Positions 52,560-62,536 of a stretch of 64,000 bases of DNA are shown here, piece by piece. Every line of letters starts with the position of its first letter. Positions within the stretch are counted from its first letter, which is position 1. The DNA comes from Candidatus Methylospira mobilis (GTDB lineage Bacteria > Pseudomonadota > Gammaproteobacteria > Methylococcales > Methylococcaceae), in NCBI RefSeq assembly GCF_009498235.1, contig NZ_CP044205.1, positions 987,716 to 1,051,715 of the forward strand, written 5' to 3'. The notes below the pieces were generated by a model. It worked only from the letters and a program-made list of their open reading frames with translations, made no database searches and was not told where the DNA came from. The position numbers and the translations under genes were made by a program.

Positions 52560-53447
52560 ATGAATATTTCTGCAGGAATGGTTAAAGAGCTGCGCGAACG
52601 TACCGGCTCCGGGATGATGGAGTGTAAGAAGGCTTTGGTTGAAGCCGGCGGAGACCTGGAGGCGGCAGTCGAAATCATGCGTAAATCCGGATTGGCAAAG
52701 GCCGATAAAAAGTCGGGCAGGACGGCGGCGGAAGGGCTTGTTTCTATTGCCGTGAGCGAGGACAACAAACGCGCTGTGATTCTCGAAACCAATTGCGAAA
52801 CCGATTTTGTCGCAAAAAATGAAGATTTGATCGAGTTTACCGATCAGGTCGCGCAATGCATACTTAACTCGCCGGTCGATGCGCTGGACGAGTTATTGGC
52901 GACGGTATTGCCAGGTGGTGCCGGCATCAGTATCGATGAGCGTAGAAAAGAGCTGATTGCCAAGCTGGGTGAAAATATCAACGTACGCCGTTTTGAGCGT
53001 TTTGTTTCCGAGGCGGGGATCAACGCCAGCTATCTGCACGGCGTGCGTATCGGCGTTCTGGTTGAAGTCGCGGGAGGCGATCAGGATCTGGGGCGTGACA
53101 TCGCCATGCATATCGCAGCCAGCAGTCCGGTGTGCGTGGATGATTCCGGTGTGCCGGCCGAAACCATCGAAAAGGAAAAGACAATTTTTTCCGCTCAGGC
53201 GGAAACCAGCGGCAAACCGGCGAACATCATCGAGAAAATGGTCGAAGGCCGCATAAAGAAATTCCTTGCGGAAGTCACCCTGGTCGGACAGCCTTTTGTC
53301 AAGGACCCGGATCAAACGGTAGGTGCGCTGCTAAAATCAAAAGGAGCAAGCGTACCCCGGTTCGCTCGCTACGAAGTGGGGGAGGGCATAGAAAAGGAAG
53401 AAAGCAACTTTGCAGAAGAAGTAATGGCCCAGGTGCGCGGCTCCTGA
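52560..53447 (+). CDS. tsf: Elongation factor Ts
   Basis: EF-Ts recycles EF-Tu by exchanging GDP. The 295-aa product has the UBA-like N-terminus ([20 protein letters not shown]), the core [10 protein letters not shown] and the C-terminal [14 protein letters not shown] strand. ATG 52560 follows AAGAGGTGCTTGA. A 254-base gap with a terminator separates it from rpsB, so an own promoter is possible. pyrH follows after 152 bases without a recognised gene. Confidence 0.97.
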   Translation: MNISAGMVKELRERTGSGMMECKKALVEAGGDLEAAVEIMRKSGLAKADKKSGRTAAEGLVSIAVSEDNKRAVILETNCETDFVAKNEDLIEFTDQVAQCILNSPVDALDELLATVLPGGAGISIDERRKELIAKLGENINVRRFERFVSEAGINASYLHGVRIGVLVEVAGGDQDLGRDIAMHIAASSPVCVDDSGVPAETIEKEKTIFSAQAETSGKPANIIEKMVEGRIKKFLAEVTLVGQPFVKDPDQTVGALLKSKGASVPRFARYEVGEGIEKEESNFAEEVMAQVRGS

Positions 53448-53599
53448 AGCGGCTATTGTTCGGTGGAGCGTTCGGGGTTGAATGTTAAGGCTTGATGCGG
53501 GCGAATGAAACAATGCAGGAGGGTTTTGTTGTTGAAAGCTGCCTTAAAGCTTTGCAGGCCGTTTTGAGCAGGCAGGTATAAACTACACGGAGTCATTGA

Positions 53600-54322
53600 A
53601 TGAGTAATCTAGCCTACAAACGTATTCTGCTGAAACTGAGCGGGGAAGTGTTGATGGGGGAGCAGGGCGCTGGAATAGATCCTCATACTGTTCAGCGTCT
53701 TGCCTCTGAAATCAACGATCTGTGCCGGGCCGGTATCGAACTGGGCCTGGTCATCGGCGGAGGTAATATCATTCGAGGCGCGGAAAAGGCTTCGGAGGCG
53801 CTGGACCGCGTTACCGGCGACCATATGGGCATGCTGGCTACCGTTATCAACGCGCTGGCGATGCAGGATGCGCTGGAGCATATGGGGCAGCAGGTGCGGG
53901 TGATGTCCGCGCTTAAGATCAACCAGGTTTGCGAGGACTACATCAGGCGGCGCGCCGTGCGCCATCTCGAGAAAGGTCGGGTGGTGATTTTTGCAGCCGG
54001 TACCGGTAATCCTTTTTTTACAACCGACTCCGCCGCCAGCCTGCGGGCGATCGAAATTGGAGCCGATCTGCTGATCAAGGCTACCAAGGTTAACGGCGTT
54101 TATTCAGCCGATCCGGTGAAGGTGGCTGATGCGGTTTTTTACCCAGAACTGACTTACGACGAGGCCTTGGATCAGCGCCTTAACGTGATGGACACCACTG
54201 CATTGGTGCTCTGTCGCGATCACAGCATACCGCTGCGCGTGATGAATGTTTTTCAGACGGGAGCGATTATGCGTCTGGCGCAGGGCGAAGCCATAGGTTC
54301 TTTGATAGTGAGCGAGAAATAA
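53600..54322 (+). CDS. pyrH: UMP kinase
   Basis: PyrH phosphorylates UMP to UDP; it is an essential bacterial enzyme of the amino-acid-kinase fold. The 240-aa product has [50 protein letters not shown] and [18 protein letters not shown]. It overlaps nothing, and frr starts one base after its stop. ATG 53600 follows CACGGAGTCATTGA. Confidence 0.97.
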   Translation: MSNLAYKRILLKLSGEVLMGEQGAGIDPHTVQRLASEINDLCRAGIELGLVIGGGNIIRGAEKASEALDRVTGDHMGMLATVINALAMQDALEHMGQQVRVMSALKINQVCEDYIRRRAVRHLEKGRVVIFAAGTGNPFFTTDSAASLRAIEIGADLLIKATKVNGVYSADPVKVADAVFYPELTYDEALDQRLNVMDTTALVLCRDHSIPLRVMNVFQTGAIMRLAQGEAIGSLIVSEK

Positions 54323-54323
54323 C

Positions 54324-54881
54324 ATGACAGATGATATCCAGCGCCGCACCAGCGAGCGGATGACAAAAAGCATAGAAGCGCTGAAACAGGAGTTGACGCG
54401 AATCAGAACGGGCCGGGCGCATCCCAGCCTGCTCGATCATGTCACGGTTAATTATTACGGTAACGACGTGCCGCTTTCCCAGGTCGCCAATGTCACGGTC
54501 GAGGACTCGCGCACCCTGGCGATAACGCCGTGGGAAAGAAGTATGATAGGCGCAATTGAAAAAGCGATCATGACTTCCGATCTCGGACTTAATCCCGCTA
54601 CCAACGGACCGGTTATCCGCGTTCCTTTGCCGGCGTTGACCGAACAGCGGCGCAAAGACCTGGTGAAAGTCGTGCGCGCCGAGGCGGAAAACGGGCGCGT
54701 TGCTATCCGCAATATACGCAGGGATGCCAATACCGAGTTGAAAAATGCGTTAAAAGACAAGCTGATCTCCGAGGACGAGGGGAAAAAAAGCGAAGATCAA
54801 ATACAAAAACTGACTGATCAGTATGTCAAGGAAGTGGAAGCCATTCTGGAGCAAAAGGAAAAAGATCTGCTCGCAATCTAG
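54324..54881 (+). CDS. frr: Ribosome recycling factor
   Basis: Frr with EF-G splits the ribosome after termination. The 185-aa product is the standard length and keeps the L-shaped-protein pattern: [37 protein letters not shown] and [19 protein letters not shown]. It begins one base after pyrH. Confidence 0.97.
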   Translation: MTDDIQRRTSERMTKSIEALKQELTRIRTGRAHPSLLDHVTVNYYGNDVPLSQVANVTVEDSRTLAITPWERSMIGAIEKAIMTSDLGLNPATNGPVIRVPLPALTEQRRKDLVKVVRAEAENGRVAIRNIRRDANTELKNALKDKLISEDEGKKSEDQIQKLTDQYVKEVEAILEQKEKDLLAI

Positions 54882-54919
54882 ATAATGTTAAATTCAATCA
54901 ACAGCATCCGGAACTTACA

Positions 54920-55678
54920 TTGGTCGCCGAAATAACACAGCAACTACCACGACATATCGCCATAGTCATGGATGGGAATGGGCGCTGGGCGACACAGCGC
55001 CATCTCCCACGCTCGGCCGGTCATCAGGCCGGTGTTCAGACCGTGCGTAAAATTGTAGAGTTTTGCAGCAATCGCGGTATCGAGGTGTTGACGCTGTTTG
55101 CGTTCAGTAGTGAAAACTGGCGCAGGCCGGCTCAGGAAGTTACATTGCTGATGCGTTTGTTTCTGGAAGCTCTGGAGCGGGAAACCCGCCGTCTGCACGA
55201 AAAGAATGTGCGCCTGTGCATAATTGGCGATCGCCAGGCGCTGGCGCCGGCGCTGCAACAGCGCATGTTTTCCGCTGAGGCGCTGACGGCGGAAAATACC
55301 GGATTACGACTGGTAGTCGCCACCAATTATGGCGGCCGCTGGGACATAATCCAGGGTGCGAAACAGTTAGCGCTGCAGGTCGGGCAGGGTACGATAGCGG
55401 CACAGGATATTACCGAAGCCTTATTTGAGGAGTATCTGTCGTTAAACGGTTTTCCATCCCCGGATTTGCTGATACGCACCGGCGGAGAACACCGCATCAG
55501 TAATTTCCTGCTATGGCATCTGGCTTACACCGAGCTTTATTTTACCGATACGCTATGGCCGGACTTCGATGAAAGCTGCATGGAGGAGGCGCTCCGCGAT
55601 TTTTCCTCTCGGCAGCGCCGCTTCGGACGTACAGGCGCGCAGGTCGATCAGTGCGCAACGAGGTTGTCCGGCAAGTAG
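54920..55678 (+). CDS. uppS: Undecaprenyl diphosphate synthase
   Basis: UppS adds eight isoprene units to farnesyl diphosphate, giving the lipid carrier for peptidoglycan and O-antigen. The 252-aa product has HIAIVMDGNGRWA (catalytic Asp), FAFSSENWRRP and PDLLIRTGGEHRISNFLLW. The start appears to be TTG 54920, because no ATG occurs before the catalytic motif; GGAAC lies upstream. It follows frr by 38 bases. Confidence 0.94.
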   Translation: MVAEITQQLPRHIAIVMDGNGRWATQRHLPRSAGHQAGVQTVRKIVEFCSNRGIEVLTLFAFSSENWRRPAQEVTLLMRLFLEALERETRRLHEKNVRLCIIGDRQALAPALQQRMFSAEALTAENTGLRLVVATNYGGRWDIIQGAKQLALQVGQGTIAAQDITEALFEEYLSLNGFPSPDLLIRTGGEHRISNFLLWHLAYTELYFTDTLWPDFDESCMEEALRDFSSRQRRFGRTGAQVDQCATRLSGK

Positions 55679-55734
55679 CCTATTCCGTTAAAATCGTCAG
55701 CGTCTGTCCGGAGTTTGGCGAATCTCGGCTCGAT

Positions 55735-55770
55735 GCCTTCGTCGTGCTCAGCTCTAACGGAGTCGAAGGC
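55735..55770. repeat. Interspersed repeat, CCTTCG-GCTCAG family (copy 1)
   Basis: GCCTTCG (55735-55741) and CGAAGGC (55764-55770) are inverted, with GCTCAG inside. The layout resembles a CCTTCG...GCTCAG...CGAAGG repeat seen in many proteobacterial intergenic regions. It sits between uppS and cdsA. A second, related copy lies at 61526-61549. Confidence 0.5.
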
Positions 55771-55832
55771 TCCGGCCGAAATTTCGTGTGTTTTGGTGTA
55801 ACTATCCAATAGATTCAGATACGAGAAAGATC

Positions 55833-56651
55833 ATGCTTAAAAACAGAGTTATTACAGCAGTTGCCCTGGCGCCGCTGATCATCCTGGGGATACTTTATCT
55901 TCCCGAGATATGGGTAGCTGTAGCTTTCGCTGCATTTATAGCGGTATCGGCATGGGAGTGGTCGGATTTGTCCGGGCTGACCGCGCTGAAATCCAGGCTG
56001 GGCTTTGTTGCATCGACCGTGCTGCTGATGGCGACCTACCGGTACTGGGCAGGCTACCTGCTGGAATGGCTGGCCTGGCCGGTCGTGGCGTGGTGGTTTG
56101 TGCTCAGCATCCTGATAAGAAGGATACCTGCAAAGCTGGTGTCATTTAACTACCCGGTAGCGTTCAGACTGTTTATCGGAGTTTTTGTACTGGTCAGCGC
56201 CTGGATACTGCTGGTCTGGACGCTGGTCAATCTGGGGCGGATACAATTGCTTTATCTGCTGCTGCTGATATGGGTTGCCGATATTGCCGCCTACTTTAGC
56301 GGGAAACAATGGGGGTTGACCAAACTTTGCCCTGAAATCAGCCCGGGGAAAACGGTTGCGGGATTGTATGGGGCGTTACTGGCCGCTATTGCGTTTGCAA
56401 TAGCCGTTGGTGTGTACAAGGAATTCAAAACCGTATTACTGGTCGACTTCGTTGTGCTCTCCGCGCTTACCGTCGTGGTGTCGGTAGTCGGCGATCTTTT
56501 CGAGAGTTTGGCCAAACGTGTCAAAGGCGTAAAAGACAGCGGCTCCGTGCTTCCCGGCCACGGTGGCGTTCTGGATCGTATCGACAGTATTCTGGCGGGT
56601 GTGTCCGTCTTTTACGCCGGATGCTCTGAACTGGGGATCTACTTTCAATGA
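55833..56651 (+). CDS. cdsA: Phosphatidate cytidylyltransferase
   Basis: CdsA makes CDP-diacylglycerol from phosphatidate and CTP, the branch point of phospholipid synthesis. The 272-aa product has about eight TM helices and the C-terminal signature [18 protein letters not shown] followed by LDRIDS. ATG 55833 (MLKNRV) is the natural start; the frame reaching 55788 has no site. It ends in an ATGA overlap with dxr. Confidence 0.96.
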   Translation: MLKNRVITAVALAPLIILGILYLPEIWVAVAFAAFIAVSAWEWSDLSGLTALKSRLGFVASTVLLMATYRYWAGYLLEWLAWPVVAWWFVLSILIRRIPAKLVSFNYPVAFRLFIGVFVLVSAWILLVWTLVNLGRIQLLYLLLLIWVADIAAYFSGKQWGLTKLCPEISPGKTVAGLYGALLAAIAFAIAVGVYKEFKTVLLVDFVVLSALTVVVSVVGDLFESLAKRVKGVKDSGSVLPGHGGVLDRIDSILAGVSVFYAGCSELGIYFQ

Positions 56652-57829
56652 AAGGCATCTGCATATTGGGATCTACCGGTTCCATCGGCGTCAGTACGCT
56701 TGATGTCATTGCGCGCCATCCCGAACAATACAGCGTCGTTGCGTTAACCGCGAACAATAACCTGGATAGATTGTTCGAGCAATGCCTTAAGCACCGTCCT
56801 GTGTATGTCGTGTTGCTCGATCAGGCCAAGGCGGATGAATTCACACTCAAACTGAAATCGGCCGGACTAACCGGCATAGCAGTTCTGCGCGGCGCAGAAG
56901 CTCTGGAGCAAGTTGCGTCGCTGCCGGAAGTCGATAGCGTCATGGCCGCCATAGTCGGGGCCGCCGGTCTGCTGCCGACGCTCGCCGCGGCAAAAGCGGG
57001 TAAAACCGTGCTGCTGGCCAACAAGGAAGCCCTGGTGATGTCCGGCTCTCTGTTCATGCAGGAAGTCACGCGTTCCGGGGCACGGCTATTACCGATAGAC
57101 AGCGAGCATAACGCGATTTTTCAGTGCATGCCGGCAAATTATTGCGCCGGTCATGCCGCCCTGGGCGTGAGACGGATACTGTTGACGGCGTCGGGTGGTC
57201 CGTTTCTCAATCGTGCGTTGAGCGATTTGCATGATGTAACGCCCGATCAAGCCTGCGCGCATCCGAATTGGGTCATGGGCAGGAAAATATCGGTCGATTC
57301 GGCGACCATGATGAACAAGGGGCTGGAAGTCATCGAAGCCTGTTTGTTGTTCAATCTTCCTCCCGAGCAGATTCAGGTCGTTATTCATCCGCAAAGCGTT
57401 ATTCACTCCATGGTGGACTATGTCGACGGCAGTGTGCTGGCGCAGATGGGTAGTCCCGATATGCGTATTCCTATCGCTCATGCGCTGGCATGGCCGCAGC
57501 GTTTCGATTCAGGCGCGGAAATGCTGAATTTGTTCGCAATCGGGCAACTCAATTTTGTGGCGCCCGATTTCGAGCGTTTTCCTAACCTGCGTCTGGCTTA
57601 TCAGGCTGTCAAGGCAGGCGGCGTCATGCCCGCAGTTTTAAATGCCGCCAATGAAGCGGCTGTAGCTGCATTCCTTGAGCGGCGGCTGCCTTTTACCGGA
57701 ATTCCGCAGATAATCGAATCCTGCATGGAGAGAGTTAGTCAACGGCCGGCCGACAACATTGCGGCAGTGCTCGAAGCGGATGGCGAGACCAGAGCCCTGG
57801 CCGAAAGCGATATCAAGAATCGAGGTTAG
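56648..57829 (+). CDS. dxr: 1-deoxy-D-xylulose 5-phosphate reductoisomerase
   Basis: Dxr performs the second step of the non-mevalonate isoprenoid pathway, using NADPH. The 393-aa product has the NADPH loop [15 protein letters not shown], the metal-binding [11 protein letters not shown] and SGGPFLN region, and [19 protein letters not shown]. It overlaps cdsA (ATGA), and rseP starts 7 bases after the stop. Confidence 0.97.
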   Translation: MKGICILGSTGSIGVSTLDVIARHPEQYSVVALTANNNLDRLFEQCLKHRPVYVVLLDQAKADEFTLKLKSAGLTGIAVLRGAEALEQVASLPEVDSVMAAIVGAAGLLPTLAAAKAGKTVLLANKEALVMSGSLFMQEVTRSGARLLPIDSEHNAIFQCMPANYCAGHAALGVRRILLTASGGPFLNRALSDLHDVTPDQACAHPNWVMGRKISVDSATMMNKGLEVIEACLLFNLPPEQIQVVIHPQSVIHSMVDYVDGSVLAQMGSPDMRIPIAHALAWPQRFDSGAEMLNLFAIGQLNFVAPDFERFPNLRLAYQAVKAGGVMPAVLNAANEAAVAAFLERRLPFTGIPQIIESCMERVSQRPADNIAAVLEADGETRALAESDIKNRG

Positions 57830-57836
57830 ACAGTCC

Positions 57837-59207
57837 ATGTCATCTTTACCGATTGCGGCGCATACCCTGTTTTATTTTCTACTGGCGCTGGTTGTTTTGA
57901 TTGCCGTGCATGAAACGGGACACTTTATTGCCGCGCGCAAAATGGGCGTCAAGGTGTTGCGGTTTTCGCTGGGTTTCGGGGTGACTCTGTATCGCTACCA
58001 AGCAAGGCCCGACGCGACGGAATTCGTGATTGGCGCGATACCGCTGGGCGGTTATGTCAAAATGGTTGACGAGCGCGAAGGCGCTGTTGCCGAGTCGGAT
58101 TTGTCGTACGCCTTTAACCGGCAATCCCTGTATAAAAGAGCCTTGATTGTCGTAGCCGGCCCGCTGGCCAACCTGCTGCTCGCTTTCCTGCTGTACTGGA
58201 CGGTTTTGGTGGTCGGCGAAACCGGAATGCGTCCGGTGCTGGGACCAGTGACGCCAGCCAGTCTGGCGGCTGTCGCCCAGTTTGAAGAAGGCGATGAAAT
58301 CGTCGGTGTGGATAGTACGCGCACGCCCACGTGGAGTCTTGCGCTGACCACGATACTGGAAAAGCTGACCGATAAGGGAAGCGCCCGCGTGGAAGTGATA
58401 ACTGAAACGGGGGAGCATCGCGAGCGCTTGCTGTCGGCGTCTGCCGATAGCGCACTGCACCCCGAGTTATTGCATGAAAAACTCGGCTTTCAACCGCGTC
58501 AACCGATATTGCCGGCGCAGGTGGGCCGCGTGATAGCCGGCGGCGCAGCCGAACGCGCCGGTTTGCAGGCAGGGGATCAGTTGCTCAGCGTCGATGATAC
58601 GCCAATAAAAAACTGGCCTTTTTGGGTTGATTTCGTGCGTAAACACCCGGAGCAGACCCTGCATTTGCGTTATGAACGCGACGGCGTGCGTTTGGAAACT
58701 GTTATTACACCGATCGCGGTTGATACGACGGAGGGACGTGTCGGGCAAATAGGTGCAGCCGCGCATGTTCCCGATGCAATACGCGCGGCCATGGAAGTGG
58801 AGTATCGTCTGGCCCCGTTTCCAGCCTTATCGGCTGCGTGGACGCAAACGATTGATTTGAGCGGGTTGACCGTGCGCATGCTGGGGCGCATGGTGACCGG
58901 CCAAGCTTCCGTGGAAAATTTAAGCGGCCCGATCAGTATTGCCCAGTACGCCGGTCAATCCGCAAGCATGGGGTTTTTACATTTCATCAAGTTTCTTGCC
59001 GTTGTCAGCGTCAGTCTGGGCGTGTTGAATCTGATGCCCATACCTGTGCTGGATGGCGGGCATCTTTTTCTTTTTTTGCTCGAAGCGGTAAAAGGCTCGC
59101 CGGTTTCGGAGCGGACGCAGTTATACTTCCAGAAGCTCGGCGTAGTGTTGCTGGTTTCGTTAATGCTATTAGCCTTTTTTCTCGATATCAAGCGTGTCTT
59201 GGCTTGA
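57837..59207 (+). CDS. rseP: Intramembrane site-2 metalloprotease RseP
   Basis: RseP cuts the anti-sigma factor RseA and so releases the envelope-stress sigma factor. The 456-aa product has the zinc motif HETGH (His25, Glu26, His29) in TM1, two periplasmic PDZ domains (about 120-215 and 220-310) and the LNLMPIPVLDGGHL segment with the third ligand Asp. ATG 57837 (MSSLPIAAH) is the natural start; the frame open upstream lies inside dxr. The gene that usually follows, bamA, is not next. Confidence 0.96.
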   Translation: MSSLPIAAHTLFYFLLALVVLIAVHETGHFIAARKMGVKVLRFSLGFGVTLYRYQARPDATEFVIGAIPLGGYVKMVDEREGAVAESDLSYAFNRQSLYKRALIVVAGPLANLLLAFLLYWTVLVVGETGMRPVLGPVTPASLAAVAQFEEGDEIVGVDSTRTPTWSLALTTILEKLTDKGSARVEVITETGEHRERLLSASADSALHPELLHEKLGFQPRQPILPAQVGRVIAGGAAERAGLQAGDQLLSVDDTPIKNWPFWVDFVRKHPEQTLHLRYERDGVRLETVITPIAVDTTEGRVGQIGAAAHVPDAIRAAMEVEYRLAPFPALSAAWTQTIDLSGLTVRMLGRMVTGQASVENLSGPISIAQYAGQSASMGFLHFIKFLAVVSVSLGVLNLMPIPVLDGGHLFLFLLEAVKGSPVSERTQLYFQKLGVVLLVSLMLLAFFLDIKRVLA

Positions 59208-59232
59208 TTATGCTCTGAAATGTGAGTGTCCT

Positions 59233-59961
59233 ATGAAAAAAATAATTCTGATTGTTTCAGTGCTCCTGGGCGGATTCTCCCTGCTTGCCGGCGGTGCGGC
59301 CAGAGCGGATTCGTCCGCAGTCGGCACTATAGAAAAATCCGTGGTTGAGGCTTTGCATGGTGAAAAGCCGGACTCGATCAAACCGTCTCCTATTCACGGG
59401 TTGTATGAAGTTACGATCGGGCCGAAACTGTTTTATGTATCGGATGATGGCGCCTTTCTGATACAGGGCCATATTGTCGATTTGAAGGCGAAAGACGATG
59501 TAACGGAGCCGCGTCAGGCCGCAGCCAGGATTGCTGCGCTGAATAAGCTTGGTCTCGACAAAATGATAGTTTTCAAGCCCAAAACCACTAAACACCCGAT
59601 TTATGTGTTCACAGATATCGATTGCGGTTACTGCCGTAAACTGCATTCTGAAATCGATCAATATCTCGGGGTAGGAATAGAAGTGCGTTACCTGTTTTTT
59701 CCAAGGGCTGGTGAAGGTTCGGATTCCTGGCAGAAGGCGGAATCCGTCTGGTGCTCGAAAGATCGAAACGCCGCGATGACCAAGGCCAAAAAAGGAGAAA
59801 CTACGCAAGCGCCTCCCTGCAAGAATCCAGTAGCCGAGCAATACAAGCTGGGTACCGATCTGGGGGCGAACGGCACGCCGATGATCGTAACAGAAAAAGG
59901 CAGTATTTTGCCGGGCTATGTTCCGGCTGCGCAGCTTTCCAAAATGCTGGATGAGGAATAG
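59233..59961 (+). CDS. dsbC: Thiol:disulfide interchange protein, DsbC family
   Basis: DsbC rearranges wrong disulfides in periplasmic proteins. The 242-aa product has a signal peptide (SVLLGGFSLLAGGAARA), an N-terminal dimerisation domain, and a thioredoxin domain with the active site CGYC (Cys131-Cys134), a second Cys pair (VWCSKDR and APPCKNP) and the cis-Pro segment NGTPMIV. I chose ATG 59233, the start of the signal peptide. It lies 25 bases after rseP and may be read from the same transcript. Confidence 0.92.
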   Translation: MKKIILIVSVLLGGFSLLAGGAARADSSAVGTIEKSVVEALHGEKPDSIKPSPIHGLYEVTIGPKLFYVSDDGAFLIQGHIVDLKAKDDVTEPRQAAARIAALNKLGLDKMIVFKPKTTKHPIYVFTDIDCGYCRKLHSEIDQYLGVGIEVRYLFFPRAGEGSDSWQKAESVWCSKDRNAAMTKAKKGETTQAPPCKNPVAEQYKLGTDLGANGTPMIVTEKGSILPGYVPAAQLSKMLDEE

Positions 59962-60278
59962 TTGCCATAACTGTCACGAGGGCAGCATAATGCTGCTGCC
60001 CCGTGTTTGGTTGTTTAGGCCGAGTTTGATCGATAGTCCTTGTTTGTATTCGGTCGTTTACGGAGTTCCAAACAAAACGCGCTTTCAGCAAATGATATGG
60101 CTCTTCGGCGGACGTAGAGCATTGTTTGGCCCGACTGCACCGGGTATTTTAATAGCTTGCGGGTACAGCTAGTCTTTTAGGGGAGTCTGCCCTGTTCATC
60201 CGGGCTGGCTGGCGCATGATTCATGCGCGATAAAGATACCCGTTATTGAAAAGATATCTTCAACATAGCGGAGGTAGC
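59962..60278. other. Intergenic region without a recognised gene
   Basis: No credible coding frame is seen. A small palindrome, GCGCATGA-T-TCATGCGC (60212-60228), is the only structure noted. Confidence 0.5.
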
Positions 60279-60653
60279 ATGTTTAGAGCTTTTCTGCTTT
60301 TGGGCTCCATTTCCGCCTTTCTGGCCGTAGCGCTGGGCGCTATCGGCGCCCATGCGTTTCGAAGCCAACTTTCCGAATACAGCCTTTCTATTTACCAGAC
60401 CGCTGTGCAATATCAATTCTTGCATGCGTTTGGGCTTATCCTGATAGCATTGCTGAGTGCAACCCGTCCCTCTTCCCGTATATTGTGCTGGTCAGGTTCA
60501 CTAATGGTTATAGGTATCCTGCTTTTCTCTGGCAGTCTTTACACTCTGTCCATAACTGCTGATAAGTTTTACGCGATCTTTACCCCCATGGGCGGCATAG
60601 CTTTTTTATGTGCATGGATGCTGCTGGGCATCCATGCATGGCGATTACGTTAA
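60279..60653 (+). CDS. DUF423 family membrane protein
   Basis: The 124-aa product has four TM helices (GSISAFLAVALGAIGAHAF, QFLHAFGLILIALLSA, LMVIGILLFSGSLYTLS and MGGIAFLCAWMLLGIHAW) and the family motifs GAIGAHAF, YQTAVQYQFLHA and FSGSLY with TPMGG, as in E. coli YgdD. Function is unknown. ATG 60279 follows GGAGGTAGC. The 277 bases after it hold no recognised gene. Confidence 0.88.
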   Translation: MFRAFLLLGSISAFLAVALGAIGAHAFRSQLSEYSLSIYQTAVQYQFLHAFGLILIALLSATRPSSRILCWSGSLMVIGILLFSGSLYTLSITADKFYAIFTPMGGIAFLCAWMLLGIHAWRLR

Positions 60654-60930
60654 AAGGATTCTAACTGCTCATGGCGCGAATGTCCCCACTATCAAGCAAA
60701 AACGCTCGCGCCATAATCCGATCCTCTCAACACAGCCTCTTCCCGGGGTGGTTGTCAGGTGTTCGCTTCGTGATTTGTACGAGTATGTTGTCTTGCTCGG
60801 CCGAAACGCTTGGCGGCGCTGCAGAGTTATGTCGGACTTTATTGTTGTGATATGCGATTAATTGACTCAGAATGCCTGACTGCCAGCAGCGGTTTTACGG
60901 TATCTGGTCAATCTCTCCCTGGGAGGTAAA

Positions 60931-61302
60931 ATGACGCTTATTGCTCTCGTTATAGGTTTTTCCATCGTGGCCCTGGGCGCGCTGGGCATTATTTCACCAG
61001 CGAAGTTGCTCGGCTTTGTTCGGGGCTTCGACAGTTTGGCCGGATTATACGCCGCCGCGGCTTTTCGTATTGTGCTGGGCATCGCGTTGCTCTACGCCGC
61101 GCCGGTTTCCCACATGCCTGGGCTTATTCGCATATTGGGTATGGTTATTCTGGCTGCCGGACTGGTCTTGCCGTTTATCGGACTTAATCGTTTTCACCGG
61201 ATCGTGGCTTGGTGGTGCTCTCAAGGGTTGACCGTTATTCGCGTTTGGGCGGGCTTTGTTTTCGCGTTTGGCCTGTTTCTGGTCTATGCTGTCGTAACCT
61301 GA
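60931..61302 (+). CDS. Small integral membrane protein (123 aa)
   Basis: The product has four hydrophobic helices (LIALVIGFSIVALGALGI, AAAAFRIVLGIALLYAA, LIRILGMVILAAGLVLPFIG and VWAGFVFAFGLFLVYAVV) and almost no soluble part. The layout is like DUF2065-type small membrane proteins, but I do not assign a family. ATG 60931 follows GGGAGGTAAA, a good ribosome site. Confidence 0.7.
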   Translation: MTLIALVIGFSIVALGALGIISPAKLLGFVRGFDSLAGLYAAAAFRIVLGIALLYAAPVSHMPGLIRILGMVILAAGLVLPFIGLNRFHRIVAWWCSQGLTVIRVWAGFVFAFGLFLVYAVVT

Positions 61303-61704
61303 CTCTTCAGGCCGGGGAGGACTACGGTTTTTCCCTTGGCATCCGGCCAATTCGATAATTTCAAATGATTAGTACTTCTGGTCAAGAAAAGGCGTTATTG
61401 ACCTTCCCCTCGGTTCCAGCATAATAATATTGTAACTATTCAGCATGCCCGCGGGAGATGAAGTAAGTTGAGTCAGGCGAGACCTTCTTGTACCCTTAAG
61501 GGCGGGGAGTGGAGAGCTTCCAGGGCTTGTTCTGAGCGTAGCCGAAGGGGATGGACTTGCAGTGGAAATATACCGCACGCATCCGTGTATCTCGAATGGC
61601 TTGCATTACTTCCCGCTGCTTCGGTCTCATGAATCAGCAGTACTCGCTGAATAATTACAAAATAATGAGCCAATATAAACGCCACTGTTGAGGAGTGAGC
61701 ATAC
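61303..61704. other. Intergenic region with a second repeat copy
   Basis: No credible gene. CTTGTTCTGAGCGTAGCCGAAGGG (61526-61549) is a divergent relative of the CCTTCG...GCTCAG repeat at 55735-55770. The end of the stretch should carry the promoter of the lpoB-like gene; I see no clear boxes. Confidence 0.45.
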
Positions 61705-62361
61705 ATGCGAGATCGCCAAAATTCGAAGCCGTTATTTCAATTTCTCATCAGCTTAATTCTGGGTATTGCGCTGGCCGCCTGCAGCGGGGGAAATGTAAAG
61801 AATGCCGGCGGCGTTCCAGCCATGGAAGTAGATCCCACAGTGAAAGGGCCGGTTTCAGGCGTGGGGATTGAGGCTTATGACATTGTTTCCATGACCGATA
61901 AAATGCTGAGGGATATTCTCGCCACCCCGCAGATTGCAGCTCGTCAAACCCCGCCCAGAATTATCATTGACGGTTCCGACTTTACCAACGAAGGGTCGCA
62001 GCCCATCAATAAGAACCTGATTATAAATCGTCTGCGAGTAGAGCTTAACCGCTCCGCCAAGGGTAAGATCAAATTTATCGGCCGTGAGTACGATTATGCA
62101 CTGCAACGCGAGCGATCGCTCAAGCGTGAAGGTGAAACCGATATCGGCACAACCGGTCTGACTAAAGCGCTGTTCGGGGTCGATTTTAAGCTTGTCGGGA
62201 GTATCGGTACGCTCGATACCAGCTCTTTCCGCAGTAGCGGGATGTATCAGCGCTATACCCAGGTTACCTTCGAAATGCTCGACCTGGAGAGCGGGGAAAT
62301 TATCTGGAGCAATAATTACGAAATTGAAAAAGCGGCCGCCGATAGCGCGGTATATCGCTGA
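61705..62361 (+). CDS. Penicillin-binding protein activator LpoB-like lipoprotein
   Basis: The 218-aa product has a lipobox (GIALAAC, Cys26) and the LpoB fold: MTDKMLRDILATPQIA, PPRIIIDGSDFTNEGSQPIN, NRLRVELNRSAKGKIKFIGR and the C-terminal FKLVGSIGTLD with VTFEMLDLESGEIIWSNNYE. LpoB in E. coli crosses the periplasm to switch on PBP1b, but that protein has a long disordered tether; this one is shorter, so a different partner is possible. It is followed by a COG3014-type gene, the usual association. Confidence 0.82.
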   Translation: MRDRQNSKPLFQFLISLILGIALAACSGGNVKNAGGVPAMEVDPTVKGPVSGVGIEAYDIVSMTDKMLRDILATPQIAARQTPPRIIIDGSDFTNEGSQPINKNLIINRLRVELNRSAKGKIKFIGREYDYALQRERSLKREGETDIGTTGLTKALFGVDFKLVGSIGTLDTSSFRSSGMYQRYTQVTFEMLDLESGEIIWSNNYEIEKAAADSAVYR

Positions 62362-62432
62362 GATCTAGCTTGTCCACCCGCTCTAATGACTGCGATACTC
62401 CAATGAAAATGCGGTCGCGTGGGGTACACAAT

Positions 62433-62473
62433 GGTTACCGTTACGGGCAGGTAAGATATTCGTAACGGTAGCC
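62433..62473. repeat. Stem-loop before the COG3014-type gene
   Basis: GGTTACCGTTACG (62433-62445) and CGTAACGGTAGCC (62461-62473) are inverted at 12 of 13 positions with a 15-base loop. The GTGGGGTACAC just before it resembles part of the palindrome at 19569-19611. It lies between two co-directional genes. Confidence 0.55.
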
Positions 62474-62536
62474 TGCTCGTTGAAACCCGACTTCGAGCGA
62501 ATAAGTTATTTCCGAAAATTAAGCTTAAATATTCAA

